Position numbers and translations under genes: made by a program. The notes below the pieces were generated by a model. It saw only the letters and a program-made list of their open reading frames with translations. It did no database searches and was not told the origin of the DNA. Shown piece by piece: positions 20,386 through 28,599 of a DNA stretch of 64,000 bases. Within the stretch, counting starts at the first letter, position 1; each line of letters begins with the position of its first letter. The stretch comes from Candidimonas humi (GTDB taxonomy: Bacteria > Pseudomonadota > Gammaproteobacteria > Burkholderiales > Burkholderiaceae_B), in contig NZ_JAHTBN010000005.1 of NCBI RefSeq assembly GCF_019166065.1, positions 239,385-303,384 on the forward strand, written 5' to 3'.

Positions 20386-21641
20386 AAAAAAAACCGAGCC
20401 TGAAAGTGTAGCTTCAATTCAGGGGGGGAGCAAGCAAGGTCGATACGACTGGCTTCGATCGATTCAAGGCCGGCGCCGGGTGAGAGCGGAAGGGGATGAG
20501 CGGCAGGGGAAGAGCGGCAGGGGAAGAGCGGCAGGGCAAAAGCGGAAGGGGGTGAGTGGCAGAGGACGAGCGGGTCGCGGGCCAGCCTTGGGGCGTGCGG
20601 ATTGTTCTGCGGGGTGTGGCGAGAGTGCCGGGTCCGGGCGTCGGGTAGTGCACCCCGCGGCCGCGCACGGCGCATGGAGCTCATGCGCGAGGCGATGAGC
20701 AGATCCTGCCGCAAATATGTGCGAAGAGTGTCGATGCGTGGGTGGGGCGCGGTCTTGTTCCCGATATAACCCTATTCCCGGTATCTATTTAAATGAAGGC
20801 TTGCTTGCCCATGTTGACCGCAGTCATGCATTTTGAATTTCAAATCGGGTTTTGAAATGACCGGATTAATGCTGAAAAAAGGAATGTAATGCTGCGGCAG
20901 GAAATGGATCTTCCAGGCAAATGGATTCCCCGGGGATAGGGATTCCCGACCCGGGTATTAATAAATAATCGCCGTTCCCAGATTCGCGGCATTTTAAATA
21001 TTCCCGGCAGATGGGATATTTGATCGTCATGCCGGATCAAAGCGGCCGCGAGGTTCGCCGCGGCAAAACGCGCCATTGATTGGCCTCGTCAAAAATCGTC
21101 AATTCCAGCCGAGGTGGGGCTTTGCTTATACAAGTACGCGCATAATGCGCGACGCCTGAGCACCGGCGTATCGATCCGTGTGTCGCAAATCGGGTTAGCC
21201 GTGCTGCGCCACATAGCGGTTTTACAGGGTGTATGACGTGTACGCGGGGCCGGAATTGTATTGTTGGTCCATAGAGAGTCATTGGGTTTGTGCCATGAAA
21301 AATCCAATGCTTGTACGACGTCCGGACGATCCCAAGTAATCCGCGATCTTCATTAATTCGAGGCATGGCATAAGCCGGATAGGCCCGCTAACCATGGCGA
21401 ACCAAGGGTTTGTGTATTTATTGCCACGATATTGCGATATTGCCGATTTGGCACTTCGGGCAAACGGTTTTAGCCGAATTCCAAAAGTGATTTGAATCGC
21501 CCAAACCTAAAATTCAGTCCGTAATGAATCGGAGGCCGGATCGCAAATTTGCATCCTGATCGTCGAGCGCGATACGCAAGACCAGGCCGGCACCTCTAAA
21601 TATCAGCGAATCGATTTCGCATCTTGAATACAGGAATCATC
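20386..21641. other. Gene-free 1.26 kb stretch before the pilus cluster
   Basis: No convincing gene is present on either strand. The first 350 bp is GC-rich and contains the tRNA-Leu promoter, a G7/C7 run (20422-20428) and a 14-bp tandem array. From about 20740 to 21610 the DNA is clearly AT-richer than the surroundings, with many TATT, AAAT and GATATTG strings. It includes a perfect TTTGAA-T-TTCAAA palindrome (20832-20844), followed by TTTTGAAATGA. Short reading frames here lack protein-like composition. It probably includes the pilus promoter and regulatory sites, but I could not single out a clear sigma-70 promoter. Confidence 0.7.
20484..20567. repeat. Six copies of a 14-bp tandem repeat
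   Basis: The unit GAGCGGCAGGGGAA repeats six times with exact 14-bp periodicity, and two central copies are identical. Outer copies carry 1-4 substitutions. It lies about 100 bp upstream of the tRNA-Leu gene. 14 is not a multiple of 3, and the overlapping frames are not genes. Confidence 0.9.
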
Positions 21642-22178
21642 ATGAAAGCAATCACTCGTAATCTGCTGGCCGCAATGAGCGCCGTAGCGGGTCTGTCGTT
21701 GTTTGCCGCACCCCTCACCGCCTCGGCCGCTAACACCGCCACCGGCACGCTCCAGGCCCAGATCGTGATTACCAGCGACTGTACGGTATCCGGCGGCAAT
21801 TCGAAGCTCGATTTCTCGAGCCACAAATCCACCGAAACCGATGCCAGTGCCAACAATGGCGGATTCTCGGTTACGTGCACCAACCTGACGCCGTACACGA
21901 TAGGCCTGCAATCCGCGTCGGCGGGTTCCACCACCAACGGGGCGGGTGTCATGTCGAGCACTGCCCCCGGCGTGTCGCAGACCATCGGCTACCAGCTCTA
22001 TCAAGATTCCAGTTACTCGACAGCCTGGGGCAACAGCACGTCGGGCACTGCCAACGTCAAGTCCGCAACCGGCACCGGCGCTGCCCAGGCCTATGTGGTC
22101 TATGGCAAGACGACCTCGACGCTGAACGTGCCGGCCGCCACCTATTCCGATACGGTCAATATCAACGTCTATTACTGA
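21642..22178 (+). CDS. Spore coat U (SCPU) domain major pilin, CsuA/B-like
   Basis: This 178-residue secreted protein has a signal peptide (MKAITRNLLAAMSAVAGLSL to about residue 29, ASA). A single SCPU-type beta-sandwich follows: QAQIVITSDCTVSGG, FSVTCTNLTPYTIGLQ, GYQLYQDSSYSTAWGN, YVVYGKTT and a C-terminal TYSDTVNINVYY strand. Two cysteines should form the family disulfide. In archaic chaperone-usher systems (Csu of Acinetobacter, Mcu) such proteins polymerise into thin pili by donor-strand exchange. AGGA 6 bp before the ATG decides this start over an upstream in-frame ATG. It is first in the cluster, the usual place of the major subunit. Confidence 0.88.
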   Translation: MKAITRNLLAAMSAVAGLSLFAAPLTASAANTATGTLQAQIVITSDCTVSGGNSKLDFSSHKSTETDASANNGGFSVTCTNLTPYTIGLQSASAGSTTNGAGVMSSTAPGVSQTIGYQLYQDSSYSTAWGNSTSGTANVKSATGTGAAQAYVVYGKTTSTLNVPAATYSDTVNINVYY

Positions 22179-22234
22179 AACTTATTAAAAGCGACTACAC
22201 TCCGGGTTCGATCTGCTTGCTTTTGGGTGAACCT

Positions 22235-22996
22235 ATGTGGATAGCGCGTTTCGGTGCCGCCCGGCGCATTGGGCTGGCTTGCTTGATGGTGTTGTTATGC
22301 GGGCTGCCGGGCCGTGGCGCCTTGGCAGCCGGCCTGCAGATTTCGCCGATCAGCTTGTCCATCCCCAGCGACAAGAAGGCCGATGAAATCTGGCTGCGCA
22401 ATGTCAGCGAACAGCCCGTTCATGCCCAGGTCCGGGTCTATCGGTGGTCCCAGGCGGGAGGGCAGGATGTCCTTACCCCCGATGCCTACATGATAGCCAG
22501 TCCGCCCATGGTGCAGGTCGGGCCGGGGCAGCAGCAACTGGTACGCCTGGTGCGCGTGGGCCCCATGGCCGCGCCGGCCGCCGAAGAACGCAGCTACCGC
22601 CTGCTGGTCGACGAGCTTCCCATCAAGCCCCAGAACCAGCCCAAGGCTGGCCTGAATTTCGTTTTCCGCTATTCGATTCCGGTCTTCATTGCCGGAACCG
22701 CCTCGCCCAAGCCTGTGCTGCAATGGCAGGTGCAGGAATCCAGCGGGCATGCATGGCTGCTGGTGCGCAATTCGGGCACCATGCATGGCCAGTTGGCCGA
22801 CGTTGCGTTTACCCCACCCCATGGCAAGACCGTGATGGCGCTCGGCGGTCTTGCCGGATATGTTTTGCCTGGCCAGTACCGGCGGCTCGAATTGCATTTG
22901 CCTCCGGGCGAGTTTGCCCAGGGCGGCACTTTTTCCAGCCTGACCAATGGCACCAAGGCCAGTGCGAGCGTTGCACCCATTACCAAGGCTCCTTAG
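22235..22996 (+). CDS. Archaic pilus periplasmic chaperone, CsuC-like
   Basis: This 253-residue PapD-like chaperone has two Ig-like domains. A signal peptide covers about residues 1-32 (RIGLACLMVLLCGLPGRGAL). The mature protein begins AGLQISPISLSIPS with the family pattern DEIWLRNVSEQPVHAQVRVYRW, then PPMVQVGPGQQQLVRLVRVG (F1-G1 edge strand) and EERSYRLLVDELP. Chaperones of this type hold pilin subunits in the periplasm and hand them to the usher. Start ATG 22235 gives the signal peptide. The usher frame begins within its last 50 bp. Confidence 0.9.
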   Translation: MWIARFGAARRIGLACLMVLLCGLPGRGALAAGLQISPISLSIPSDKKADEIWLRNVSEQPVHAQVRVYRWSQAGGQDVLTPDAYMIASPPMVQVGPGQQQLVRLVRVGPMAAPAAEERSYRLLVDELPIKPQNQPKAGLNFVFRYSIPVFIAGTASPKPVLQWQVQESSGHAWLLVRNSGTMHGQLADVAFTPPHGKTVMALGGLAGYVLPGQYRRLELHLPPGEFAQGGTFSSLTNGTKASASVAPITKAP

Positions 22997-25355
22997 CGGG
23001 GGCGCAGCCACCCTGTTGCTCATGGGCGGCGTATACCATATGCCAGCAGCCGCCCAGACTCCCCCCGCAGCAGACACCCAGGCCTCCGGCCCGCCGCCTG
23101 GCGGGGCTGCGGCGGACGCCGGTGCGATGGTGTTCCTGCTGGTTACCGTCAATGGCAACACCGACGCCGACCTGACGCAGTTCAGCGATCGCGGCGGCAG
23201 GCTGTATGTCAGCCCCGAGAATGCCGCGCAACTGGGCTTTCGCGCCGACTACCTGAAGAAAATACCGCCGGACACGCCGCTCGACGCCTACCCCGGCGTC
23301 AAGGCCAAGTACAACCCCAGCCTGCAAAGCCTCAGCATCACGGCGCCGTTTTCCATACTCAATGTAAGTACGGCGGTGGTCGGCGACAAGGGCGGGGCGC
23401 GCACCCAGGCCTCGGTCTCTCCGGGCCTGGTGCTGAACTACGACCTGTACTCGTCGTATACCAACAAGAATTCCCTGAGCCTGAGCGGCTTCGGACAGTT
23501 GCGGGCCTTCAACGACCTGGGCGTATTCAGCGATTCGTACCTGCTGTCGGGACAGCATGTGTCCGATACGCCCGGCTGGCAGCGCAGCACGGTGCGCATG
23601 GATACCACGCTGCAGCATTCCTGGCAGGACAAGGAAATCACGCTGACCATGGGCGATGCGCTGACCAACGGCCTGTCGTGGACCCGCCAGACACGCATCG
23701 GCGGCCTGCAGATCGCGCGCGATTTTTCGCTGCAGCCCTACCAGTCGACCACGCCGCTGCCGGCTTATTTCGGCTCGGCCGCGCTGCCCTCGGCGGTGCA
23801 GTTGTACGTCAACGGCATCCAGCAATACAACGGCACTGTGCCAGCCGGGCCTTTCCAGCTCAATGTCCTGCCCAGCGTCAACGGCGCCGGCCAGGCGCGC
23901 GTGGTGATGACCGACGCCCTGGGCCGCAGCACCACCGTCAGCTTCCCCTTTTATTCGGCCGTCAATCTGCTGCGCGCAGGGCTCACCGACTGGTCGTTCG
24001 AGACCGGCTACGTGCGCCAGAATTACGGCTACCAGTCCTTCGACTATGGCCACGACCCTATGGTGTCGGGCACCATCCGGCACGGCTTCACCAATTCCCT
24101 GACGCTCGAAAGCCACTTCGAGGCCAGCAAGGGTGTCGCCATGGGCGGCCTGGGCGGGGGGGCGACCGTGGGCTCACTGGGCACGGTATCGGGATCCTGG
24201 GCGCAAAGCCGTTCGCAGGGCCGGGGCGGTTCGCAGTATTCGCTCAGCTACCAGTTGCAGCACGGCCGCTACAGCTTGGGCGCCAACACCCAGCGCGCGC
24301 TGCGCAATTTCGCGGACGTGGCCACGCAGTACGGCAGTGCGCCCATATTGCGTACCGACAGTGCCTACGTGAGCGTGGACACCGGCATGCTGGGCAGCTT
24401 CGGCCTGAACTACGCTTATCTGCAACAAGCCGGCCAGCCGCGCTCGCGTTATGCGGGCGCCTCGTGGTCGCGTACCTTCGCTCACGGGGTCACGCTGGGC
24501 GTGGCCGCCAACCAGAATCTCGACAACCACGGCGACCGCACCATTTCGCTGAATCTGAGCATCAACTTCGACAAAGGCGTATCGGCCTACGGCTCGGCGG
24601 TGCACAGCAAGGATTCCACCACCTACACGGCCAGCGTCAACCGTTCGGCCCAGACCCCGGACGGCTGGAGCTGGGGCGTGCAGGCGCAGCAATCGGACCA
24701 GCAGGGTATGGGCGCCAGCGGCCAGGTCAGCCGCCACGCCCAGTACGCGGACATCGGCGCCGGTATCAACAGCCTGGGCTCCGACCAGACCGCCTATGCG
24801 ACTGCCTCGGGTTCGATCGTGGCCATGGGCGGCGGCCTGTTCGCTTCGCGCCGCATCTACGACGGCTTTGCCGTGGTGTCCACCGACGGCGTGCCCGATG
24901 TGCCGGTCAAGGAAGAAAACCGGCCCGTGGGCAAGACCGACAGCCGCGGCTTGCTGCTGGTGCCCGGCCTGCAGTCCTACCAGAACAACAAGGTTTCCAT
25001 CGATCCCACCAATCTGGCGGTGGACATGCGCATCAAGCGCGTCAATATGAATGTGGTGCCGCGCCAGGGGTCCGGGGTGAACGTCAAGTTCGTCATGGAA
25101 AGAGTGCATGCCGCCTCGCTGATACTGCACCAGCCCGATGGCAAGGACGTGCCCATGGGCGCCCAGGCGTTCCTCAACGGCAGCAAGGACGCCGGCGGCT
25201 GGGTGGGCTACGACGGGCGCCTGTACCTCGAAGGCCTGCAGCCCGACAACCGTTTGATCGTGAGCGGCGCCGGCGCGGATTGCAGCGTGCAGTTCCCATA
25301 TCATGCCAAGGCCGACACCCTGCCGGAAATAGGACCTCTCACATGCAAGCCTTGA
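22947..25355 (+). CDS. Archaic pilus outer membrane usher, CsuD-like
   Basis: This 802-residue usher forms the outer-membrane pore through which chaperone-bound subunits are assembled. After a signal peptide (TLLLMGGVYHMPAAAQ) comes the N-terminal domain, where VNGNTDADLTQFSDRGGRLY binds chaperones. The long 24-strand barrel follows (alternating polar and aromatic strands, with plug-type IQQYNGTVPAGPFQLNVLPS), and the C-terminal domains include DGVPDVPVKEENRPVGKTDS and a Cys pair near the end. The start is uncertain: ATG 22947 overlaps the chaperone by 50 bp and has no obvious ribosome site, and GTG 22962 would keep a signal peptide. A run of seven G lies in the coding sequence near 24156-24162. 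Confidence 0.9.
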   Translation: MAPRPVRALHPLPRLLSGGAATLLLMGGVYHMPAAAQTPPAADTQASGPPPGGAAADAGAMVFLLVTVNGNTDADLTQFSDRGGRLYVSPENAAQLGFRADYLKKIPPDTPLDAYPGVKAKYNPSLQSLSITAPFSILNVSTAVVGDKGGARTQASVSPGLVLNYDLYSSYTNKNSLSLSGFGQLRAFNDLGVFSDSYLLSGQHVSDTPGWQRSTVRMDTTLQHSWQDKEITLTMGDALTNGLSWTRQTRIGGLQIARDFSLQPYQSTTPLPAYFGSAALPSAVQLYVNGIQQYNGTVPAGPFQLNVLPSVNGAGQARVVMTDALGRSTTVSFPFYSAVNLLRAGLTDWSFETGYVRQNYGYQSFDYGHDPMVSGTIRHGFTNSLTLESHFEASKGVAMGGLGGGATVGSLGTVSGSWAQSRSQGRGGSQYSLSYQLQHGRYSLGANTQRALRNFADVATQYGSAPILRTDSAYVSVDTGMLGSFGLNYAYLQQAGQPRSRYAGASWSRTFAHGVTLGVAANQNLDNHGDRTISLNLSINFDKGVSAYGSAVHSKDSTTYTASVNRSAQTPDGWSWGVQAQQSDQQGMGASGQVSRHAQYADIGAGINSLGSDQTAYATASGSIVAMGGGLFASRRIYDGFAVVSTDGVPDVPVKEENRPVGKTDSRGLLLVPGLQSYQNNKVSIDPTNLAVDMRIKRVNMNVVPRQGSGVNVKFVMERVHAASLILHQPDGKDVPMGAQAFLNGSKDAGGWVGYDGRLYLEGLQPDNRLIVSGAGADCSVQFPYHAKADTLPEIGPLTCKP

Positions 25356-25398
25356 ACACTCGCCGGGCGCGCTTGCAGGGCACAGGAAGCGAAACGCC

Positions 25399-26412
25399 AT
25401 GAAAAGCCTGATTTTTTTCCTGCGCATCCTGCGCCCGGGCCTGCTGGCCCTGTTGCTGACGGCGATATGTACCGGATCGGCCATGGCGGGTTCAGTGAGC
25501 TGCTGGGGCAACAGCAGCACCATGGATTTCGGCACTATCAATCTGCTGGACGGCGGGGTAACCGACTCCTCCAGCGTCATAAGCTACGGCTGCAGTGCGG
25601 ACCCCGGCACCAACATCCTGCTGTGCATGAGCCTGGGGGCGGACCCCGGCACGCAAAGCTACAACCCCCGCTACCTGGTTCTGGACAACAGCGGCGGCTC
25701 CAGCACCATGGCCTTCAATATGTATACGGACAGCGCCAGAACAGTGGTGTGGGGCGCCACGGGCGGCAGCTATGCCCCCGTGGCGATTACGATGACCATG
25801 CCCTCGGGGTCGTACTCCATGACGGGGACTGTCCCGATATACGGGCGTATCAAGTCTTCGGGGCAGGCGGGCCTGCCTGCGGGCTGGTACAGCACCAACA
25901 CCCGGGGCAACTGGCCGCTGACGATTGCCTACAGGTCCTATAACGGCGCCGTGCCCAAATGCACCAATGGATCGCTGTCCACCGTCAACTCGGGCTTCTA
26001 TATAGACGCCTCGGTAAACAGCGACTGCCGGCTGATCTCGTCCTCGAACATGGATTTCGGCACTGTGTTCCAGACTCTCACCCAGAACGTCGATACGACC
26101 GCCGCGATCGTGGTCACCTGCAATGGCGGCCAGAGCGGCAATGGCTATCACGTATTGCTGGGCGACGGCTTGAATCCGGTCTCTTCCGGCGGCCAGCGGC
26201 GCATGCAGGGGCCGAACGGATCGCTGCTCAATTACGAGTTATACAAAGATGCCGCGCGTACCACGCGCTGGGGCAATACCGATTATCTGGGGGTGGCGGG
26301 CACGGGCACCGGCCAGCCCCAGACCCTGGTGGTATACGGCCGGGTGCCGTCCCAGTCCGTTCCCGCGGCGGGCAAGTATACGGACACCGTGGTTATTACA
26401 GTGGATTATTAG
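25399..26412 (+). CDS. Two-domain SCPU protein, CsuE-like tip subunit
   Basis: This 337-residue secreted protein has a signal peptide (about 1-30, ending SAMAG) and two SCPU domains in tandem, about 31-190 and 195-337. Each contains the family strings: SSTMDFGTINLLDGG and SSNMDFGTVFQTLTQ, MYTDSARTVVWG and LYKDAARTTRWGN, and closing strands GTVPIYGRI and DTVVITVDY. A two-domain subunit last in the order pilin-chaperone-usher matches CsuE, the tip adhesin that attaches to hydrophobic surfaces. The domain duplication is visible; the tip role is inferred from family and position. Confidence 0.85.
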   Translation: MKSLIFFLRILRPGLLALLLTAICTGSAMAGSVSCWGNSSTMDFGTINLLDGGVTDSSSVISYGCSADPGTNILLCMSLGADPGTQSYNPRYLVLDNSGGSSTMAFNMYTDSARTVVWGATGGSYAPVAITMTMPSGSYSMTGTVPIYGRIKSSGQAGLPAGWYSTNTRGNWPLTIAYRSYNGAVPKCTNGSLSTVNSGFYIDASVNSDCRLISSSNMDFGTVFQTLTQNVDTTAAIVVTCNGGQSGNGYHVLLGDGLNPVSSGGQRRMQGPNGSLLNYELYKDAARTTRWGNTDYLGVAGTGTGQPQTLVVYGRVPSQSVPAAGKYTDTVVITVDY

Positions 26413-26646
26413 CAGTCTCTGGTCGACGGCAGGCCGCCGGCCAGCCCTTTCGCCGCAATGCGGGCGGCCGGCGGCCCGGGCTGGCGATCGGCAATCCCGA
26501 CGGGCGTCCAGGGCGGTGGGCCGTGAGCCATGAGGCGGCGGGCCATCAATACAGTAATCGGATAAATATCCGGCAGATTTTCGCGATACAGCCGTTCCGG
26601 CGATGCTATAGTCATTTCCGGGGCAAGCAAAAGTTGACGTGTAATT

Positions 26647-27063
26647 ATGATCACTCGAACATTCTTGTCCGCCGTGTTGTGCCTGTCTCTGCCCGGCCTG
26701 TCGCAGGCGGCGGGCTTGTCGCGCAGCATGGGCGAATTCCAGGCCAGCATCACCATCGTCGCGGCATGCAGCGCGCAGCAGGCCATGTTCGGTTCACAGT
26801 CGCAGGGCAGCGGCCAGCAAGTGACGGTGATTTGCCAGCCGGGCATGACGCCATTTCTCACGCAGTCCATCGATCTCGGGGCCGGCTCCGGCGGTTCGGG
26901 CTCCAGTCCCTCGTCCGCCTCCCAGGGCGGTACATCCACGGGCGCTGCCAGTACGCCTGCCGCGGGGCCAGCCTTTGACCTGGTTTCCAAGAACGAAGTG
27001 CTGTCGCCGCCCCTGCCCAGCGCCTCCACCTTCGCCTCGAAGGTGATATACGTCATGTTCTAG
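26647..27063 (+). CDS. Small secreted protein, divergent SCPU-like subunit
   Basis: This 138-residue protein has a clear signal peptide (MITRTFLSAVLCLSLPGLSQ, cleavage near AA-G). The mature part aligns by eye with the ends of the major pilin. GEFQASITIVAACSAQ corresponds to TLQAQIVITSDCTV, QQVTVICQPGMTPFLTQSI to FSVTCTNLTPYTIGLQ, and the final SKVIYVMF to DTVNINVYY. Two mature cysteines (C41, C63) match the pilin disulfide. The middle of the fold is missing and replaced by a Gly/Ser/Thr/Ala-rich stretch (about 75-105). It lies 234 bp after the tip gene and may be an extra minor subunit or a decaying one. Confidence 0.7.
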   Translation: MITRTFLSAVLCLSLPGLSQAAGLSRSMGEFQASITIVAACSAQQAMFGSQSQGSGQQVTVICQPGMTPFLTQSIDLGAGSGGSGSSPSSASQGGTSTGAASTPAAGPAFDLVSKNEVLSPPLPSASTFASKVIYVMF

Positions 27064-27251
27064 CGTCTTGCCGATGCCTGGCGGGCGCTTTGTTCCCCAG
27101 GCATATGTCCTGGCACCATGGCGCCATGCCACCGCCCGGGCGCGGCCACGCCCAAGGCACTTGGCGCAGGGCCGCGCCAAATAAGCACTACATCCCGCCG
27201 CTAGCCGGCATCTGCCACCTCCGCGTGGTGGATGCATGATGCTCGCGCGCC

Positions 27252-27280
27252 TTGACTTTGACGTTTTGTGAACATATCAT
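27252..27280 (+). promoter_or_regulatory. Sigma-70-like promoter of the ect operon
   Basis: TTGACT (27252-27257) and TATCAT (27275-27280) are separated by 17 bp. The predicted start is near 27287, inside the operator-like repeat and 42 bp before the ectR ATG. A second TTGACG overlaps at 27258. Confidence 0.6.
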
Positions 27281-27304
27281 TTGAGTAGAAATTACTTTTG
27301 ATGA
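27277..27304 (+). promoter_or_regulatory. Operator-like inverted repeat, site 1 (ect side)
   Basis: TCATTTGAGTA and TACTTTTGATGA flank GAAAT as an imperfect inverted repeat (TCAT and AGTA conserved in both arms) covering the end of the -10 and the start site. The same sequence, with CATTTGAGTAGAAAT identical, recurs at 34824-34849 before the ectoine transporter. The most likely binder is the adjacent MarR-type protein; this is inference. Confidence 0.6.
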
Positions 27305-27328
27305 AATGAATAGGGTGTTCCCTGCATC

Positions 27329-27868
27329 ATGAACGATACCGTGGTCGACCCGCACTATGATTTGCGGATTCTGCGCGCCTTGCGCCGCATCACCCGCTCC
27401 ATAGCGCTGCATTCCCGCCAGCTCGCCGCCTGCAGCCATATCACGGCGCCGCAGCTCATCTGCCTGCGCGCGGTAATAGGCCTGGGGCCGCTGACCGCCA
27501 CGGCCATCAGCCGCGAAATCCATGCCAGCCCCAGTACCGTTGTCGGCATACTCGACCGCCTCGAAGACAAAGGCCTGGTGCGGCGCGAACGCAGCCGCGA
27601 AGATCGCCGCATCGTTTTCGTCACGGCTACTGACGCCGGCATCACCCTGGCCAAGGACACTCCGTCGCCGCTGCAAAAGAAGCTGGCCGACGCCCTCAAG
27701 GCGCTGCCCGAGCTGGAACAGGCCACCATTACCCTGTCGCTCGAGCGCATCGTGGATCTAATGGAGCCGCAAGGCGTGCTGCCGCCCGAAGCGCTGGACG
27801 AGCCCGGCTCGCCCATCCTGGATGTCGCAGTTGGCGGGGCTCCTCCCGAATCGGGTCTGGTGGTATGA
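27329..27868 (+). CDS. ectR: MarR-family regulator of ectoine genes (EctR-like)
   Basis: This 179-residue MarR winged-helix protein has TAPQLICLRAVIGLGPLTAT as the helix before the recognition region, SREIHASPSTVVGILDRLED as the recognition helix and LVRRERSREDRRIVFVTATD as the wing. The hydrophobic dimerisation helices are at both ends. Its TGA overlaps the ectA ATG (ATGA), tying it to ectABCD. MarR-type EctR1/CosR proteins repress or tune ectoine operons in methylotrophs and vibrios, so an osmolarity-linked repressor role is likely. The repeat over its own promoter suggests autoregulation. The C-terminal 25 residues are Pro/Gly-rich and probably flexible. Confidence 0.85.
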   Translation: MNDTVVDPHYDLRILRALRRITRSIALHSRQLAACSHITAPQLICLRAVIGLGPLTATAISREIHASPSTVVGILDRLEDKGLVRRERSREDRRIVFVTATDAGITLAKDTPSPLQKKLADALKALPELEQATITLSLERIVDLMEPQGVLPPEALDEPGSPILDVAVGGAPPESGLVV

Positions 27869-28437
27869 GTCTAGAGGCGCGCGAACTCCATCCCCTCTCT
27901 TCCATTCCAGGGCGCCGCGCCGCGGCGCCCCAGGCCTACGGCCTGCGTCCCATCCGCCGGACCGACGGCCGGGCCATACACGGCCTGATCGCCGAATGCC
28001 CGCCGCTGGATCTCAATTCCCTATATGCCTATTTGCTGCTGAGCGAGCATCACGCCGACACTTGCGTGCTGGCCGAGGACGGCTCCGGGCAAATAGCGGG
28101 CTTCGTGTCGGCCTACGTGCCGCCGCGGCACCCCGAAGTGCTTTTCGTCTGGCAAGTAGCCGTACATCCGCGCGCGCGCGGATGTGGCCTGGCCCGGCAG
28201 ATGTTGTGGCACCTGCTCGAGCGCCCCGCCTCGAGCGCCATCCGATATATCGAGACCACTGTCGGTCCCGATAATGCCGCGTCGCGCGGCGTGTTCGCCG
28301 GCCTTGCCCGGCAACTGCATGCCACCTGTTCCGACAGCGCCTTGTTCGGGCCCGAGCTTTTCGGGCCAGGCGGGCACGAAGAGGAAAGGTTGTTGCGCAT
28401 CGGGCCTTTCCAGCCCCCGGTATCGCGGCCGCGCTGA
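27865..28437 (+). CDS. ectA: L-2,4-diaminobutyrate N-gamma-acetyltransferase
   Basis: EctA (190 residues) is a GNAT enzyme that acetylates 2,4-diaminobutyrate, the second step of ectoine synthesis. The GNAT core shows IAGFVSAYVPPRHPEVLFVW, then the acetyl-CoA loop QVAVHPRARGCGLARQML (Q/RxxGxG-like) and VGPDNAASRGVFAGLAR. The substrate region LIAECPPLDLNSLYAYLLL is typical of EctA. The gene overlaps ectR by 4 bp. A 162 bp gap with a GAGGC-ATGGC-GCCTC hairpin separates it from ectB. Confidence 0.93.
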   Translation: MSLEARELHPLSSIPGRRAAAPQAYGLRPIRRTDGRAIHGLIAECPPLDLNSLYAYLLLSEHHADTCVLAEDGSGQIAGFVSAYVPPRHPEVLFVWQVAVHPRARGCGLARQMLWHLLERPASSAIRYIETTVGPDNAASRGVFAGLARQLHATCSDSALFGPELFGPGGHEEERLLRIGPFQPPVSRPR

Positions 28438-28599
28438 GCGCCGGCCGTCCGGTTCGCCCACCCCCCGAGGCATGGCGCCTCTTGCGGTGTGGTCGGGCCA
28501 CTAGCCCCTTTACGGGTATTTCAGCTAAGAGGCTTGCGCGAGCAGCCGCCACGGCAGCTCATTCTCCGCAGCAAGGCCTCGAAACTAAGGGAGAACACC

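Larger units (their letters stand above)
27064..27328. other. Gap between pilus cluster and ectoine operon
   Basis: The first part has an imperfect hairpin ATGCCTGG/CCAGGCAT (27072-27102) without a T-run and a short palindrome ATGGCGCCAT, possibly the pilus operon end. The second part (from 27240) turns AT-rich and holds the regulator promoter and operator described separately. Confidence 0.5.

Noticed and set aside
20422..20428. Fim-type phase-variable poly-C promoter for the pilus cluster
   Set aside because: The tract is over 1.2 kb from the pilin start and faces the tRNA gene on the other strand. It cannot be the pilus promoter.
20364..20714. Minus-strand frame of 116 codons near tRNA-Leu
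   Set aside because: It overlaps the tRNA gene and consists largely of the 14-bp repeat translated; composition is not protein-like.
21037..21366. Minus-strand frames of 109 and 72 codons in the AT-rich block
   Set aside because: They overlap each other in different frames, have no ribosome site, and show no signal peptide or motif.
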